Below, one piece after another: positions 36,731 to 45,253 of a DNA stretch of 64,000 nt (position 1 is the first letter of the stretch; each line of letters opens with the position of its first letter). The notes under the pieces are model-generated. The model saw only the letters and a list, made by a program, of their open reading frames with translations, made no database searches and was not told the DNA's origin. A program made the translations under genes and the position numbers. This stretch comes from Pseudomonas sp. B21-015. Its GTDB lineage: Bacteria > Pseudomonadota > Gammaproteobacteria > Pseudomonadales > Pseudomonadaceae. Location of the stretch: positions 5,146,001 through 5,210,000 of the forward strand of contig NZ_CP087196.1 in NCBI RefSeq assembly GCF_024749285.1. The letters are read 5' to 3'.

Positions 36731-39700
36731 ATGGCCGCGAACAGTAACTTCTCCTTCCTCCAGGAACACGACCCCGTTTTCCTTCAGCTTGCGAGCACGG
36801 CCGAACAGATCTTTGCCAGCGATCCCAACACCACCCTGATGAAGCTGCGGCAGCTGGGCGAAGCCTTGGCTCAAGACTTGGCCAGCCGGGCCGGTATTGA
36901 TTTCGATGCAACTACCACGCAGTCGGACCTACTTTACAAACTAGGTCGGGACATCCAGCTGGATCAAAAAATCCGCGACCTGTTTCGAACACTTCGAGTC
37001 GAAGGCAATAAAGCCACCCACCAATTTCGAACTCAACACCGTGAGGCGATGGATGGGCTCAAGGTCGCCCGTGCTTTAGCCATTTGGTACCACCAATCGT
37101 TCGGTAAAAATGGCGACCAGTTCCAACCTGGCCCCTTTGTAAAACCGGACGACCCCAGCGCCCCGCTGCGCGATCTACAAAGCCAGATTGAGCAGCTGAA
37201 AGCACAATTGAGTGAGTCTAGCCAGAAGCTTGAAAGCAACCAGCAGTTGACTGAGTTGAAGAAGCGCGAGGCCGAAGAGTATTCCGTTCTAGCAGAGCAA
37301 ATGGATGCTGAATCGCGCCTTTATCAGCAGCAAGCCAAACAGCATGAAGCCGAGCTAGTAAAGTTGCGCGTAGAGCACGAGCAACGCATTAGCGCCTTGC
37401 AAATTCAGCTAATGACTCAGCCTCAAGCCTCATCACAGGTCATGCATCTCACTATGCAGGCCACCCATAAGTTCGACCTGAGTGAGGACCTCACCCGTAT
37501 CCTCATCGACCAGCAACTCGTTGACGCGGGATGGGAAGCTGACTCCCTCGATCTGAGGTACAGCAAAGGGGCCCGACCAGAGAAAGGCAAAAACAAAGCC
37601 ATCGCTGAATGGCCTACCAGCAGTCCAAAAGCCTGTGCTGACTATGTCTTATTTGCAGGTTTGACGCCGGTAGCCATCGTTGAGGCCAAGCGCAAACGCA
37701 TCAATGTTGCAGACCGCATTCCCCAGGCCGAGCGTTATTCTCGCGAATTCAAGTTCGCCCCAGAGCATGTACAGCCATGGCTACTCGCTGGGCACTCCGC
37801 CCCCTGGAATGATGGTGAAGGGTCAAGTTTCCAAGTGCCCTTTGCTTTTGCCTGCAATGGTCGCCCGTACATCAAGCAGCTCGCCGAACATTCCGGGACC
37901 TGGTTCCGAGATCTGCGTAGCTCGGCCAACACATCCCGGCCACTGCAAGATTTCCATAAACCCAATGATCTGCTGGACCTGCTAAAACGCAGCCAGGCAG
38001 AGGCCGAAGCCAAGCTTAAGGCAGAAGGCTTCGCCTATCTGAAGTTGCGTGATTATCAGGAAAAGGCGATCCATGCAGTAGAACAAGCGTTAGCCAACAA
38101 TCAACGCGATTGCTTGCTTGCCATGGCCACCGGCACAGGTAAAACCCGCACCATCATCGGCTTGATGTATCGTTTCCTGAAAACTGAGCGCTTCAAGCGC
38201 ATTCTGTTTCTGGTCGACCGTAGCGCTCTCGGCCAACAGGCTATCGATTCGTTTAATGACACCGCCCTTGAGCAAAACCACACACTCGCTCAGATCTACG
38301 ACATCAAAGAGCTGGGCGATATGGCAGCCGAGGCGGAAACCCGTATCCAGGTGGCCACCGTGCAGGCTATGGTCAGCCGCATTTTCCGCTCTGACAGACC
38401 ACCGTCGGTAGGCGCATTCGACTGCATCATCGTTGACGAAGCCCACCGTGGTTACACCCTCGACCAAGAGATGAGCGAGGGTGAGCTGGCTGTCCGTGAT
38501 CACAATCAGTACCTATCACAGTACCGCCGCGTACTGGATTATTTTGACGCATGCAAAATCGGCCTGACCGCTACCCCAGCAAAACACACCAGCGAGATTT
38601 TCGGTAAACCAGTGTTCACCTACAGCTACCGCGAAGCCGTAGCGGATGACTGGTTGATCGACCATGAACCACCGATCCGCTACGAAACCCAACTCAGCAA
38701 AAACGGCATCCGATTTGAAAAGGGAGAGAAGGTCAGCATCATCGATACCCAGACCGGTGAAATTGATGTCGCCGAACTGGAAGACGAACTCAACTTCAAT
38801 ATCGAATCGTTCAACCGCCGGGTGATCACGCCTGCTTTTGACAAAGTGATCTGCGATGCCCTTGCCAATGAGCTGGACCCCTTCGGCGAAGAAAAAACCA
38901 TGATCTTCTGCGTCAACCAGGCCCATGCCGAACGGGTGAAAAACCTTCTGAACGCTGCCTTCAAAGACGCCTACGGTGAGCAATACAACCAAGCGACAGT
39001 TCAAATCATCACCGGCCAGAGCGACAAAGTTGAACAACTGATTCGTAAGTACAAGAACGAACCACACCCCAGTATCGCGATCACAGTAGACCTGCTCACC
39101 ACCGGCATCGACGTGCCGAAAATCTGCAACCTGGTGTTTATGCGCCGGGTGCGCTCACGCATTCTCTATGAACAGATGAAAGGGCGCGCTACCCGCCGTT
39201 GCGATGAAATTGGCAAAACGGTTTTCCGCATCTACGACCCCGTCGACCTCTACGCCAGCCTGGAAGCTGTCGACACCATGAAGCCTCTGGTGAAGAACCC
39301 GAATGTTTCGCTAGAGCAATTGGTCAGCGAACTCACCAGTGATGCCAGTCACGACGCTCCCGGCAATCAGGACGACAGTAGCCACGCCCATGATGTACTC
39401 GACGTACTCAGCCAGCGCATCATGCGGATTCTGCGCAAAGCTGACCACAAAGCGGAGACCAAGCCCTCTCTGAAGAAAAAGCTCGAGGAGCTTGAAGACA
39501 TTTGGGGCGTAGAACCCGCCAAACTACACAAACACCTGCACGAACTGGGGCCACAGCAGGCGGCCCAGTTTATTCGCCAGCATAGCCAGCTGCTGACCCA
39601 ACTGGATGCCGTCAGCAACCTAATGGGCTCGGACAACTATCCGATTATCTCCACCCACCGCGACGAACTGATGGTGCGAGAGCAAAGCTACGGTGTTTAT

Positions 39701-40207
39701 CACAAACCCCAAGACTACCTCGAAAGCTTTCACGACTTCGTCCACAGCCAGCTCAACCAATCCGCCGCTCTAGGCGTAGTAGTCAATCGGCCGAGAGACC
39801 TGACTCGCGAACAACTGCGCAATGTTCGCTTGCTACTGGATCAGCATGGGTTCAGCGAAGTCAGCCTGAAAAGCGCCTGGCGCAACCAGACCAACCAGGA
39901 AATCGCTGCCAGCATCATTGGTTACATCCGCCAAGCCGCTATCGGAGAAGCTCTGCTGCCCTTCGAGCAACGCGTAGCCAACGCTATGCAAAAAATCTAT
40001 GCACTTGAGCAGTGGACGCCGGTACAACGCAAATGGCTTGATCGCTTGGCAAAACAATTGGTGCACGAGGTGATCATCGACCCACAACAGGTCAACGAAG
40101 CCTTCCAGAACGATGGCGGCATCAAAAGCCTGAATCGCCACCTCGGCGGCAAACTGGATAAAGTACTGGAAGCCTTGAATGACAATCTTTGGCCAGAAGT
40201 CGGCTGA
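36731..40207 (+). CDS. hsdR: Type I restriction endonuclease subunit R, with DUF4145-like N-terminus
   Basis: 1158 residues from the ATG at 36731 (MAANSNFSF); upstream codons lack similarity. Order: a DUF4145-like helical domain (~1-130), a Glu/Gln-rich coiled coil (~145-225), the PD-(D/E)xK nuclease (ADYVLFAG...VAIVEAKRK, about 300-320), then the superfamily 2 translocase with Walker A MATGTGKT (~464-471), DEAH (~568), LTATP and GRATRR (~818), and an EcoEI-type C-terminal domain binding the methylase. It cuts DNA after ATP-driven translocation when the HsdM2S target is unmodified. Organised hsdR first, separated from hsdM by three other genes. Confidence 0.95.
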   Translation: MAANSNFSFLQEHDPVFLQLASTAEQIFASDPNTTLMKLRQLGEALAQDLASRAGIDFDATTTQSDLLYKLGRDIQLDQKIRDLFRTLRVEGNKATHQFRTQHREAMDGLKVARALAIWYHQSFGKNGDQFQPGPFVKPDDPSAPLRDLQSQIEQLKAQLSESSQKLESNQQLTELKKREAEEYSVLAEQMDAESRLYQQQAKQHEAELVKLRVEHEQRISALQIQLMTQPQASSQVMHLTMQATHKFDLSEDLTRILIDQQLVDAGWEADSLDLRYSKGARPEKGKNKAIAEWPTSSPKACADYVLFAGLTPVAIVEAKRKRINVADRIPQAERYSREFKFAPEHVQPWLLAGHSAPWNDGEGSSFQVPFAFACNGRPYIKQLAEHSGTWFRDLRSSANTSRPLQDFHKPNDLLDLLKRSQAEAEAKLKAEGFAYLKLRDYQEKAIHAVEQALANNQRDCLLAMATGTGKTRTIIGLMYRFLKTERFKRILFLVDRSALGQQAIDSFNDTALEQNHTLAQIYDIKELGDMAAEAETRIQVATVQAMVSRIFRSDRPPSVGAFDCIIVDEAHRGYTLDQEMSEGELAVRDHNQYLSQYRRVLDYFDACKIGLTATPAKHTSEIFGKPVFTYSYREAVADDWLIDHEPPIRYETQLSKNGIRFEKGEKVSIIDTQTGEIDVAELEDELNFNIESFNRRVITPAFDKVICDALANELDPFGEEKTMIFCVNQAHAERVKNLLNAAFKDAYGEQYNQATVQIITGQSDKVEQLIRKYKNEPHPSIAITVDLLTTGIDVPKICNLVFMRRVRSRILYEQMKGRATRRCDEIGKTVFRIYDPVDLYASLEAVDTMKPLVKNPNVSLEQLVSELTSDASHDAPGNQDDSSHAHDVLDVLSQRIMRILRKADHKAETKPSLKKKLEELEDIWGVEPAKLHKHLHELGPQQAAQFIRQHSQLLTQLDAVSNLMGSDNYPIISTHRDELMVREQSYGVYHKPQDYLESFHDFVHSQLNQSAALGVVVNRPRDLTREQLRNVRLLLDQHGFSEVSLKSAWRNQTNQEIAASIIGYIRQAAIGEALLPFEQRVANAMQKIYALEQWTPVQRKWLDRLAKQLVHEVIIDPQQVNEAFQNDGGIKSLNRHLGGKLDKVLEALNDNLWPEVG

Positions 40208-40212
40208 GCCTG

Positions 40213-40268
40213 TTGACAGGCGCTAAACAAAAACGGCTACACTGTCCTCAGTCCTAGGACAGAGGACA
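40213..40268 (+). promoter_or_regulatory. Promoter with overlapping palindromic operator before the embedded cassette
   Basis: TTGACA (40213-40218) and TACACT (40238-40243, 19-nt spacer) lie in the 79-nt gap after hsdR. Starting at the last base of the -10 is an inverted repeat TGTCCTC-N12-GAGGACA (40243-40268) whose centre is itself the palindrome GTCCTAGGAC (40251-40260). The position fits an operator for the HTH protein encoded 19 nt downstream. Confidence 0.6.
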
Positions 40269-40286
40269 GTAGCTATCCGAGGCCAT

Positions 40287-40924
40287 ATGAAGAGTCAAGA
40301 CGTAGTTTTACTGATCAAACTGATTTGCCTGGAACAGCGTGAGAGTTCGCAGCGCAAGCTTGACAGCGAAACAGCAGAACTGATCAAGCTCAGCGATACC
40401 GACGCAGTAAAACAATGGCAAGGCTGGGAAGACGACTCGGAACAAGATCCGCCAGTCCATCACGAGAGCTACTCTGTTCGCGCCCTGGAAGCCTCACTTG
40501 GCATCAGCAAAACCGAGGTCGGCGCGGCATTGAAACGCTGTCTGGAGATCGGATTATTACGCGTCGACCCAAGCTCCCATTTCATTCGAGTCAACAGCAA
40601 AGCACTGTTAGGTTTTATCGAACACGGCTTGCGTTATGTCTTTCCGGTAAAACCCGCAGAAATTGTTCGCGGCATCCCAACCAGCTTTTCCGCCCCCGTT
40701 TTACAGGACAAACTGATGAGCGGTGGCGACCTGATCTATGTTTGGCCAGACGCCTATGGCTCTCGTAAAGGACAGTCCATCACCCCCTGTTCAAGACAGT
40801 ACCGGGCGCCGTCAAAAAAGACCCTCGGCTGTATGAATACCTGGCGCTGATCGATGCCGTTCGCCTGGGTAATGCCCGGGAAGCCAATCTTGCTAATCAA
40901 ATTCTGCGCGAAAGGATTCTCTAG
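40287..40924 (+). pseudogene. Helix-turn-helix protein, frameshifted (cassette gene X)
   Basis: Reads from ATG 40287 as a winged-helix-type protein: VRALEASLGISKTEVGAALKRCLEIGLLRVD is the HTH, at about residues 65-95. In the given sequence the frame ends at 40850. However from 40783 another frame continues the protein smoothly (TPLFKTVPGAVKKDPRLYEYLALIDAVRLGNAREANLANQILRERIL) to a TAG at 40924, 2 nt before the next start. Adding one C to the C5 run at 40783-40787 restores a 212-residue product. So this is a one-base deletion, a sequencing error, or a slippery tract. Likely a regulator of the cassette, or antitoxin to the next gene. Confidence 0.8.
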
Positions 40925-40926
40925 AC

Positions 40927-41631
40927 ATGAGCCGAACACAAAACATTGAGATGCTCGAAGTCGTCGCCAAGGCGCTCGGCGAAGACCTCTGCCAAGAGGT
41001 CGCCTTCGTCGGCGGTTGCACAACAGCCTTGATGCTGACCGATGAATTCAGCCTGGAAGAGGTGCGCTACACCGACGATGTCGACCTGGTCGTGCACCTG
41101 ACCGGCTATGCCCAGTGGCAACAGTTGGTGGAACAGCTCAAGCAAAAAGGTTTCAAGCAATCGCAGCAGGATGAAGTCATCTGCCGCATGCGCCTCGGCG
41201 AGCTGAAAGTCGACTTCATGCCCGCAGACGCCGAAACCGCAAACCTGCTGGGCTGCAACAACCGTTGGTTTAAAGATGGCTTGGCCAGCGCGCAATGGCA
41301 CGAACTACCCAGCGGTCGTCGCATTCGCCTGTTCAGCCCGCCCTACTTCCTGGGCAGCAAACTTGAAGCCTACGCTGGCCGTGGAGCCCAGAACCCACTT
41401 GGCAGCCAAGACCTAGAGGACATACTCAATCTGGTTAACGGTCGCGAAGAACTACCGAATGAAGTCGCGTCTACCGCCCCTGAGCTGCGTTCCTATCTGT
41501 CTCAAACACTGGCAGAACTGCTGGGGAATAACGATTTTGGCTACCTGGTACAGGATGCCGCTCACGGCGATAGCGAACGTGAACAGATCATCTGGCAGCG
41601 TTTGCACCAAATCGTCCAGGTCTCCGCCTGA
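40927..41631 (+). CDS. Nucleotidyltransferase, AbiEii/MenT-like (cassette gene Y)
   Basis: 234 residues. Pol-beta nucleotidyltransferase core: FVGGCTTALML (residues ~29-39; the conserved Gly-Gly/Ser motif), DDVDLVV (~54-60; the DxD metal ligands) and a third acid in LGELKVDFMPAD. A C-terminal helical region (SPPYFLGSKLEAYAGRG....DLEDILNLVNGREEL) matches DUF6036/AbiEii proteins that bind tRNA or protein targets. Related enzymes act as toxins that nucleotidylate tRNA. It starts 2 nt after gene X in its corrected frame and its stop is followed directly by gene Z. Confidence 0.88.
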   Translation: MSRTQNIEMLEVVAKALGEDLCQEVAFVGGCTTALMLTDEFSLEEVRYTDDVDLVVHLTGYAQWQQLVEQLKQKGFKQSQQDEVICRMRLGELKVDFMPADAETANLLGCNNRWFKDGLASAQWHELPSGRRIRLFSPPYFLGSKLEAYAGRGAQNPLGSQDLEDILNLVNGREELPNEVASTAPELRSYLSQTLAELLGNNDFGYLVQDAAHGDSEREQIIWQRLHQIVQVSA

Positions 41632-42315
41632 ATGGTCGCAACGATTAGATGGCTCACCCAGGCAGGCACCCACACGGAGGATAACCGTGATGCCTTCGCC
41701 CATGCCGCGCAGGCACTTGCTGGTGTCTACCTGATTGCTGATGGCAGCAGCAGTCATCCTCGCAGCGGGGAGCAGGCCCAAGCTCTGCTCAATGAGCTAA
41801 CCATAAGTTTTAGCCAGCTACAAATGGCTGAACTGAACGCCGAGCAACTGGCCGAAGCGCTGCTGCAGATAATCGCCCGCAGCCATCAAATGCTACGTGA
41901 TGATTTCCCCCTCGCGGCCTGCAGCTATCTGGTGCTATGCCTGCTTCCCGATACTGCATTCACTATCCATGAAGGTGACTGCTGCCTTGGCGCCATTGAA
42001 CATGACGGTGAAATCAGATGGCTGAGTGCTGTACATTGCGCCCCTAACTGGCTGGGCGACCTTACCCATGCGCAGATTGCGCGGGCGTCATCGCGTCATA
42101 CGTTGACCCGCTGCTTCAGCGCCAGGCGAACGAGCAGCCCTGAAATCAATTACTGGCCTGCCCGTCCCAACCAACACTGGTTGCTGGCGAGCGATGGCTT
42201 CTGGGCCGGCTTGAGTGCCCAGCGACAACAGACATTTTTGCGCGACGGCCACCTGCCCGCCCCGCCCACCGATGACGACATCAGTTGCCTGAGCGTTATC
42301 ACGCGAACGACTTGA
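41632..42315 (+). CDS. PP2C-type serine/threonine phosphatase (cassette gene Z)
   Basis: 227 residues; its ATG directly follows the TGA of gene Y. Conserved PP2C acid motifs are in order: HTEDNRDAF (~14-22), LIADGSSSHPRSGEQA (~33-48), ACSYLVLCLLP with EGDCCLGAIEHDGEIRWLS, LLASDGFWAGL and a final DDDISCLSVI. All metal-binding Asp positions of the core appear present, so activity is likely. PP2C proteins dephosphorylate Ser/Thr residues; no kinase gene is seen nearby. Start is coupled to gene Y without a gap. Confidence 0.88.
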   Translation: MVATIRWLTQAGTHTEDNRDAFAHAAQALAGVYLIADGSSSHPRSGEQAQALLNELTISFSQLQMAELNAEQLAEALLQIIARSHQMLRDDFPLAACSYLVLCLLPDTAFTIHEGDCCLGAIEHDGEIRWLSAVHCAPNWLGDLTHAQIARASSRHTLTRCFSARRTSSPEINYWPARPNQHWLLASDGFWAGLSAQRQQTFLRDGHLPAPPTDDDISCLSVITRTT

Positions 42316-42375
42316 TGAGCCGAACCGCTCACCCTTTTCGACTCATATTCAGAGCCATTTTTTAGAGTACTTCCC

Positions 42376-43935
42376 ATGAACAACAGCGACATCGTCCAGA
42401 AGCTCTGGAACCTTTGCGACGTCCTCCGCGACGACGGCATCAACTACAGCGACTACGTCACCGAACTGGTGTTGCTGCTGTTTATCAAAATGGAATTTGA
42501 ACAGGTTCAGAACAACGACAGCTTCAGTCACAAGCTGCCCGAAGGGGCACGCTGGCCGGACCTGAATGGAAAGTCCGGTCTGAATCTGCTCAACCACTAC
42601 CGGCAGATGCTGCTCGATCTGGGCAAAAATACTGACCCGTTAATCGCCGCCATTTACGCCGATGCCCAGACACGCCTGAAAGAGCCGCGCCACTTGGAGC
42701 AATTGATCAAAAGCCTCGACGGCATTGATTGGTTCAGCGCCCGTCGTGATGGCCTCGGCGATCTTTATGAAGGCCTGCTGGAAAAGAACGCCAGCGAAAC
42801 CAAATCCGGTGCCGGCCAGTACTTCACCCCGCGTCCGCTGATTGACAGCATCATCAACTGCATCAAGCCTCAGGCCGGTGAAACTATCCAAGACCCGGCG
42901 GCGGGCACCGCAGGCTTCTTGATTGCCGCAGATGCCTATATCAAAGGCCACACCGACGATCACTACGACCTAGACGAAAAAGCTCGAAGCTTCCAGCGAA
43001 ACCGTGCCTTTGTCGGTGTAGAGCTGGTGCCTGGCACCCGTCGCCTGGCGCTGATGAACACCCTGCTACATGGTATGGAAGGTGATGAGGAAGGCGTGGT
43101 CCATTTGGGCAACGCACTCGGCCAAACCGGGGCCAACCTGCCGAAAGTGGATGTAATCCTTTCCAACCCACCGTTCGGCACAGCAAAGGGCGGCGGCGGT
43201 CCTACCCGCGACGATCTCACTTACAAGACCAGCAACAAGCAGTTGGCCTTCTTGCAGCACATCTACCGCGGCCTCAAACCCGGTGGCCGCGCCGCCGTGG
43301 TGCTGCCGGATAACGTGCTGTTTGAAACTGCAAACGCCGGCATTGAAGTACGCCGCGACCTGATGGACAAATGCAATCTGCACACCATCCTGCGTCTCCC
43401 GACCGGTATCTTCTATGCCCAAGGCGTGAAGACTAATGTGCTGTTCTTCCAAAAGGGCGCCATCGATAACCCCCGTCAGGATCAAGACTGCACACAGCGC
43501 GTGTGGATCTATGACTTGCGCAGCAACATGCCCAGTTTTGGCAAGCGCACGCCGTTTGGCGCAGCCCACCTCAAGCCTTTCGAAGATGCCTATGGGGAGG
43601 ACGCCAATGGCATCAGCCCGCGCGCGGAGAATATTGAGGGCATCGGCGAGCTCAGCCGCTTCCGCGTGTTTACCCGCGAACAGATCAAGGAGCGTGGTGA
43701 TTCGCTGGACATCAGTTGGCTGAAGGATGCGGACAGTCTGGATGCGAACGACTTGCCGGCGCCAGAAGTATTGGCAGGCGAGGCTATGGCTGAGCTGACC
43801 GAAGCCCTGCATGAGCTGGAGGAGCTGATGAAGGCGCTAGGGGCTAACGATGAAGTGGCGGCACAAAAGCAGTTGATGGCGGAGGTGATGGGATTGGCGG
43901 TGACTCAGGAGAATAAGGAGAATAAGGATGAATAA
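42376..43935 (+). CDS. hsdM: Type I DNA methyltransferase subunit M
   Basis: 519 residues. N-terminal helical HsdM_N (NNSDIVQKLWNLCDVLRDDGINYSDYVTELVLLLFIKME) followed by an N6-adenine methyltransferase domain: GQYFTPRPLIDSIINCIKPQAGETIQDPAAGTAGFLIAA holds SAM motif I, and NPPF (residues 264-267) is the catalytic motif IV. It methylates adenine at the sites chosen by HsdS and forms the HsdM2S complex. It overlaps hsdS by 8 nt. Its upstream gap of 60 nt after gene Z has no clear terminator, so it may be read from the cassette promoter. Confidence 0.97.
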   Translation: MNNSDIVQKLWNLCDVLRDDGINYSDYVTELVLLLFIKMEFEQVQNNDSFSHKLPEGARWPDLNGKSGLNLLNHYRQMLLDLGKNTDPLIAAIYADAQTRLKEPRHLEQLIKSLDGIDWFSARRDGLGDLYEGLLEKNASETKSGAGQYFTPRPLIDSIINCIKPQAGETIQDPAAGTAGFLIAADAYIKGHTDDHYDLDEKARSFQRNRAFVGVELVPGTRRLALMNTLLHGMEGDEEGVVHLGNALGQTGANLPKVDVILSNPPFGTAKGGGGPTRDDLTYKTSNKQLAFLQHIYRGLKPGGRAAVVLPDNVLFETANAGIEVRRDLMDKCNLHTILRLPTGIFYAQGVKTNVLFFQKGAIDNPRQDQDCTQRVWIYDLRSNMPSFGKRTPFGAAHLKPFEDAYGEDANGISPRAENIEGIGELSRFRVFTREQIKERGDSLDISWLKDADSLDANDLPAPEVLAGEAMAELTEALHELEELMKALGANDEVAAQKQLMAEVMGLAVTQENKENKDE

Positions 43936-45253
43936 GCTACCTCAAGGTTGGGTTACTTGCAGTCTCGCTAGCATTGGCCAAATCGTCACAGGTAAAACCC
44001 CCAGTACAAAGGAGCCACAGTTCTATGGCGGAAAAATCCCCTTCATTAAACCCAGCGACCTTAATCACTCAGGCCCCATCTTTCATACAGAAAACTATTT
44101 GACAGAAACCGGTGCAGCTGAAGTCGCTAGCCTCCCACCGAAAAGTATTGTTGTGACCTGCATTGGAAACCTTGGAAAGGTTGGCATTACAACAACAACT
44201 TCCGCGACCAATCAGCAAATAAATGCAGTGATTCCAGAGAATGGAGTCAATCCGATTTTTTTATTCCACTACTGCAAGACACTGAAGCAGTGGCTTGAAA
44301 GCGAGTCCTCTGCGACAACAATCTCTATCGTAAATAAGGGCATATTTTCTACAGCGCCAGTACCCCTGCCGCCGTACGCAGAACAAATTCATATCGCCCA
44401 AAAACTCGATGAACTGCTGGCCCAGGTCAACACCCTCAAAGCCCGCATCGACGCCATCCCCACCCTGCTCAAACGCTTCCGCCAATCTGTATTAGTAGCT
44501 GCGATTTCTGGACGTTTGACGGAGGAGTGGCGGGAATGCGGCCAAAGTGCCCCCCCCCATGACTGGCGTCAAGTAACAGTAGGCGATCTTTGCAAGCTAA
44601 AAAGTGGGATAGCGATTTCCGCTGACTATGAAAAGGACTTTGGCGACTTTAAATACTTCAAAGTTGGAGAGATGAATATTGAAGGGAATGAGTTTTTTCT
44701 CCAGCACACGGATCGATACTTATCAAAAGGCGATGCGCCGGAAAAGTCCATGATGCCAAGCGGGAGCATTTTGTTCCCAAAGCGAGGCGGGGCAATCGCG
44801 ACAAACAAAAAGAGAGTTCTGAAAGACCCATCATTTGTTGACCTGAACATCATGGGAATTATTGTTCCAGCAGATGTCGAGACCATGTATATCTATCATT
44901 GGTTCGAAACGATTGACTTAGCCAAGCTGAACACTGGCTCTACAATCCCTCAAATCAACAATACCGATATAGCTCCGCTTGAAATCCCGCTCCCCCCTCA
45001 AGCAGAACAAACCGAAATCGTCCGCCGAGTCGAACAACTCCTAGCCTTCGCCGAGCAACTCGAAGCCAAAGTCGCCTCGGCCAAAAGTCGTATCGACCAC
45101 CTGACCCAAAGCATCCTGGCCAAAGCTTTCCGTGGTGAACTCGTCCCCCAAGATCCAAACGATGAACCCGCCAGCGTGCTGCTGGAGCGTATCAAGGCCC
45201 AGCGTGCCGCCGCACCCAAAGCCAAGCGTGCGCAGAAAGGTGTGCGCGTTTAG
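43928..45253 (+). CDS. hsdS: Type I specificity subunit S, with C9 tract between target domains
   Basis: 441 residues, two target recognition domains with a conserved helical spacer after each. TRD1 covers ~1-155 (LPQGWVTCSLASIGQIVTGKTPSTKEPQFYGG); the central spacer IAQKLDELLAQVNTLKARIDAIPTLLKRFRQSVLVAAISGRLTEEWRE ends at ~203; TRD2 ~215-355 (WRQVTVGDLCKLKSGIAISADYEKDFGDFKYFKVGEM); terminal spacer VRRVEQLLAFAEQLEAKVASAKSRIDHLTQSILAKAFRGELVPQ. Both TRDs are more A/T-rich than the spacers, as expected from exchange. Nine C at 44550-44558 (Ala208-His211) are a candidate phase-variation switch. Overlaps hsdM by 8 nt. Confidence 0.95.
   Translation: MNKLPQGWVTCSLASIGQIVTGKTPSTKEPQFYGGKIPFIKPSDLNHSGPIFHTENYLTETGAAEVASLPPKSIVVTCIGNLGKVGITTTTSATNQQINAVIPENGVNPIFLFHYCKTLKQWLESESSATTISIVNKGIFSTAPVPLPPYAEQIHIAQKLDELLAQVNTLKARIDAIPTLLKRFRQSVLVAAISGRLTEEWRECGQSAPPHDWRQVTVGDLCKLKSGIAISADYEKDFGDFKYFKVGEMNIEGNEFFLQHTDRYLSKGDAPEKSMMPSGSILFPKRGGAIATNKKRVLKDPSFVDLNIMGIIVPADVETMYIYHWFETIDLAKLNTGSTIPQINNTDIAPLEIPLPPQAEQTEIVRRVEQLLAFAEQLEAKVASAKSRIDHLTQSILAKAFRGELVPQDPNDEPASVLLERIKAQRAAAPKAKRAQKGVRV
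44550..44558 (+). repeat. C9 mononucleotide tract in hsdS
   Basis: AGTG-CCCCCCCCC-ATGACTGG at codons 208-211. With one C fewer the frame reads MTGVK then TAA (about 215 residues total); with one more it reads a Pro then TGA (211 residues). Either change yields a protein with only the first recognition domain and central spacer. Confidence 0.85.

Noticed and set aside
40927..41631. CBASS nucleotide cyclase
   Set aside because: Sequence features resemble AbiEii/MenT-type transferases, and no effector or ubiquitin-like genes are next to it.
41632..42315. BREX/Pgl or tellurite-resistance phosphatase
   Set aside because: No PglZ, vWA or kinase partner genes in the island.
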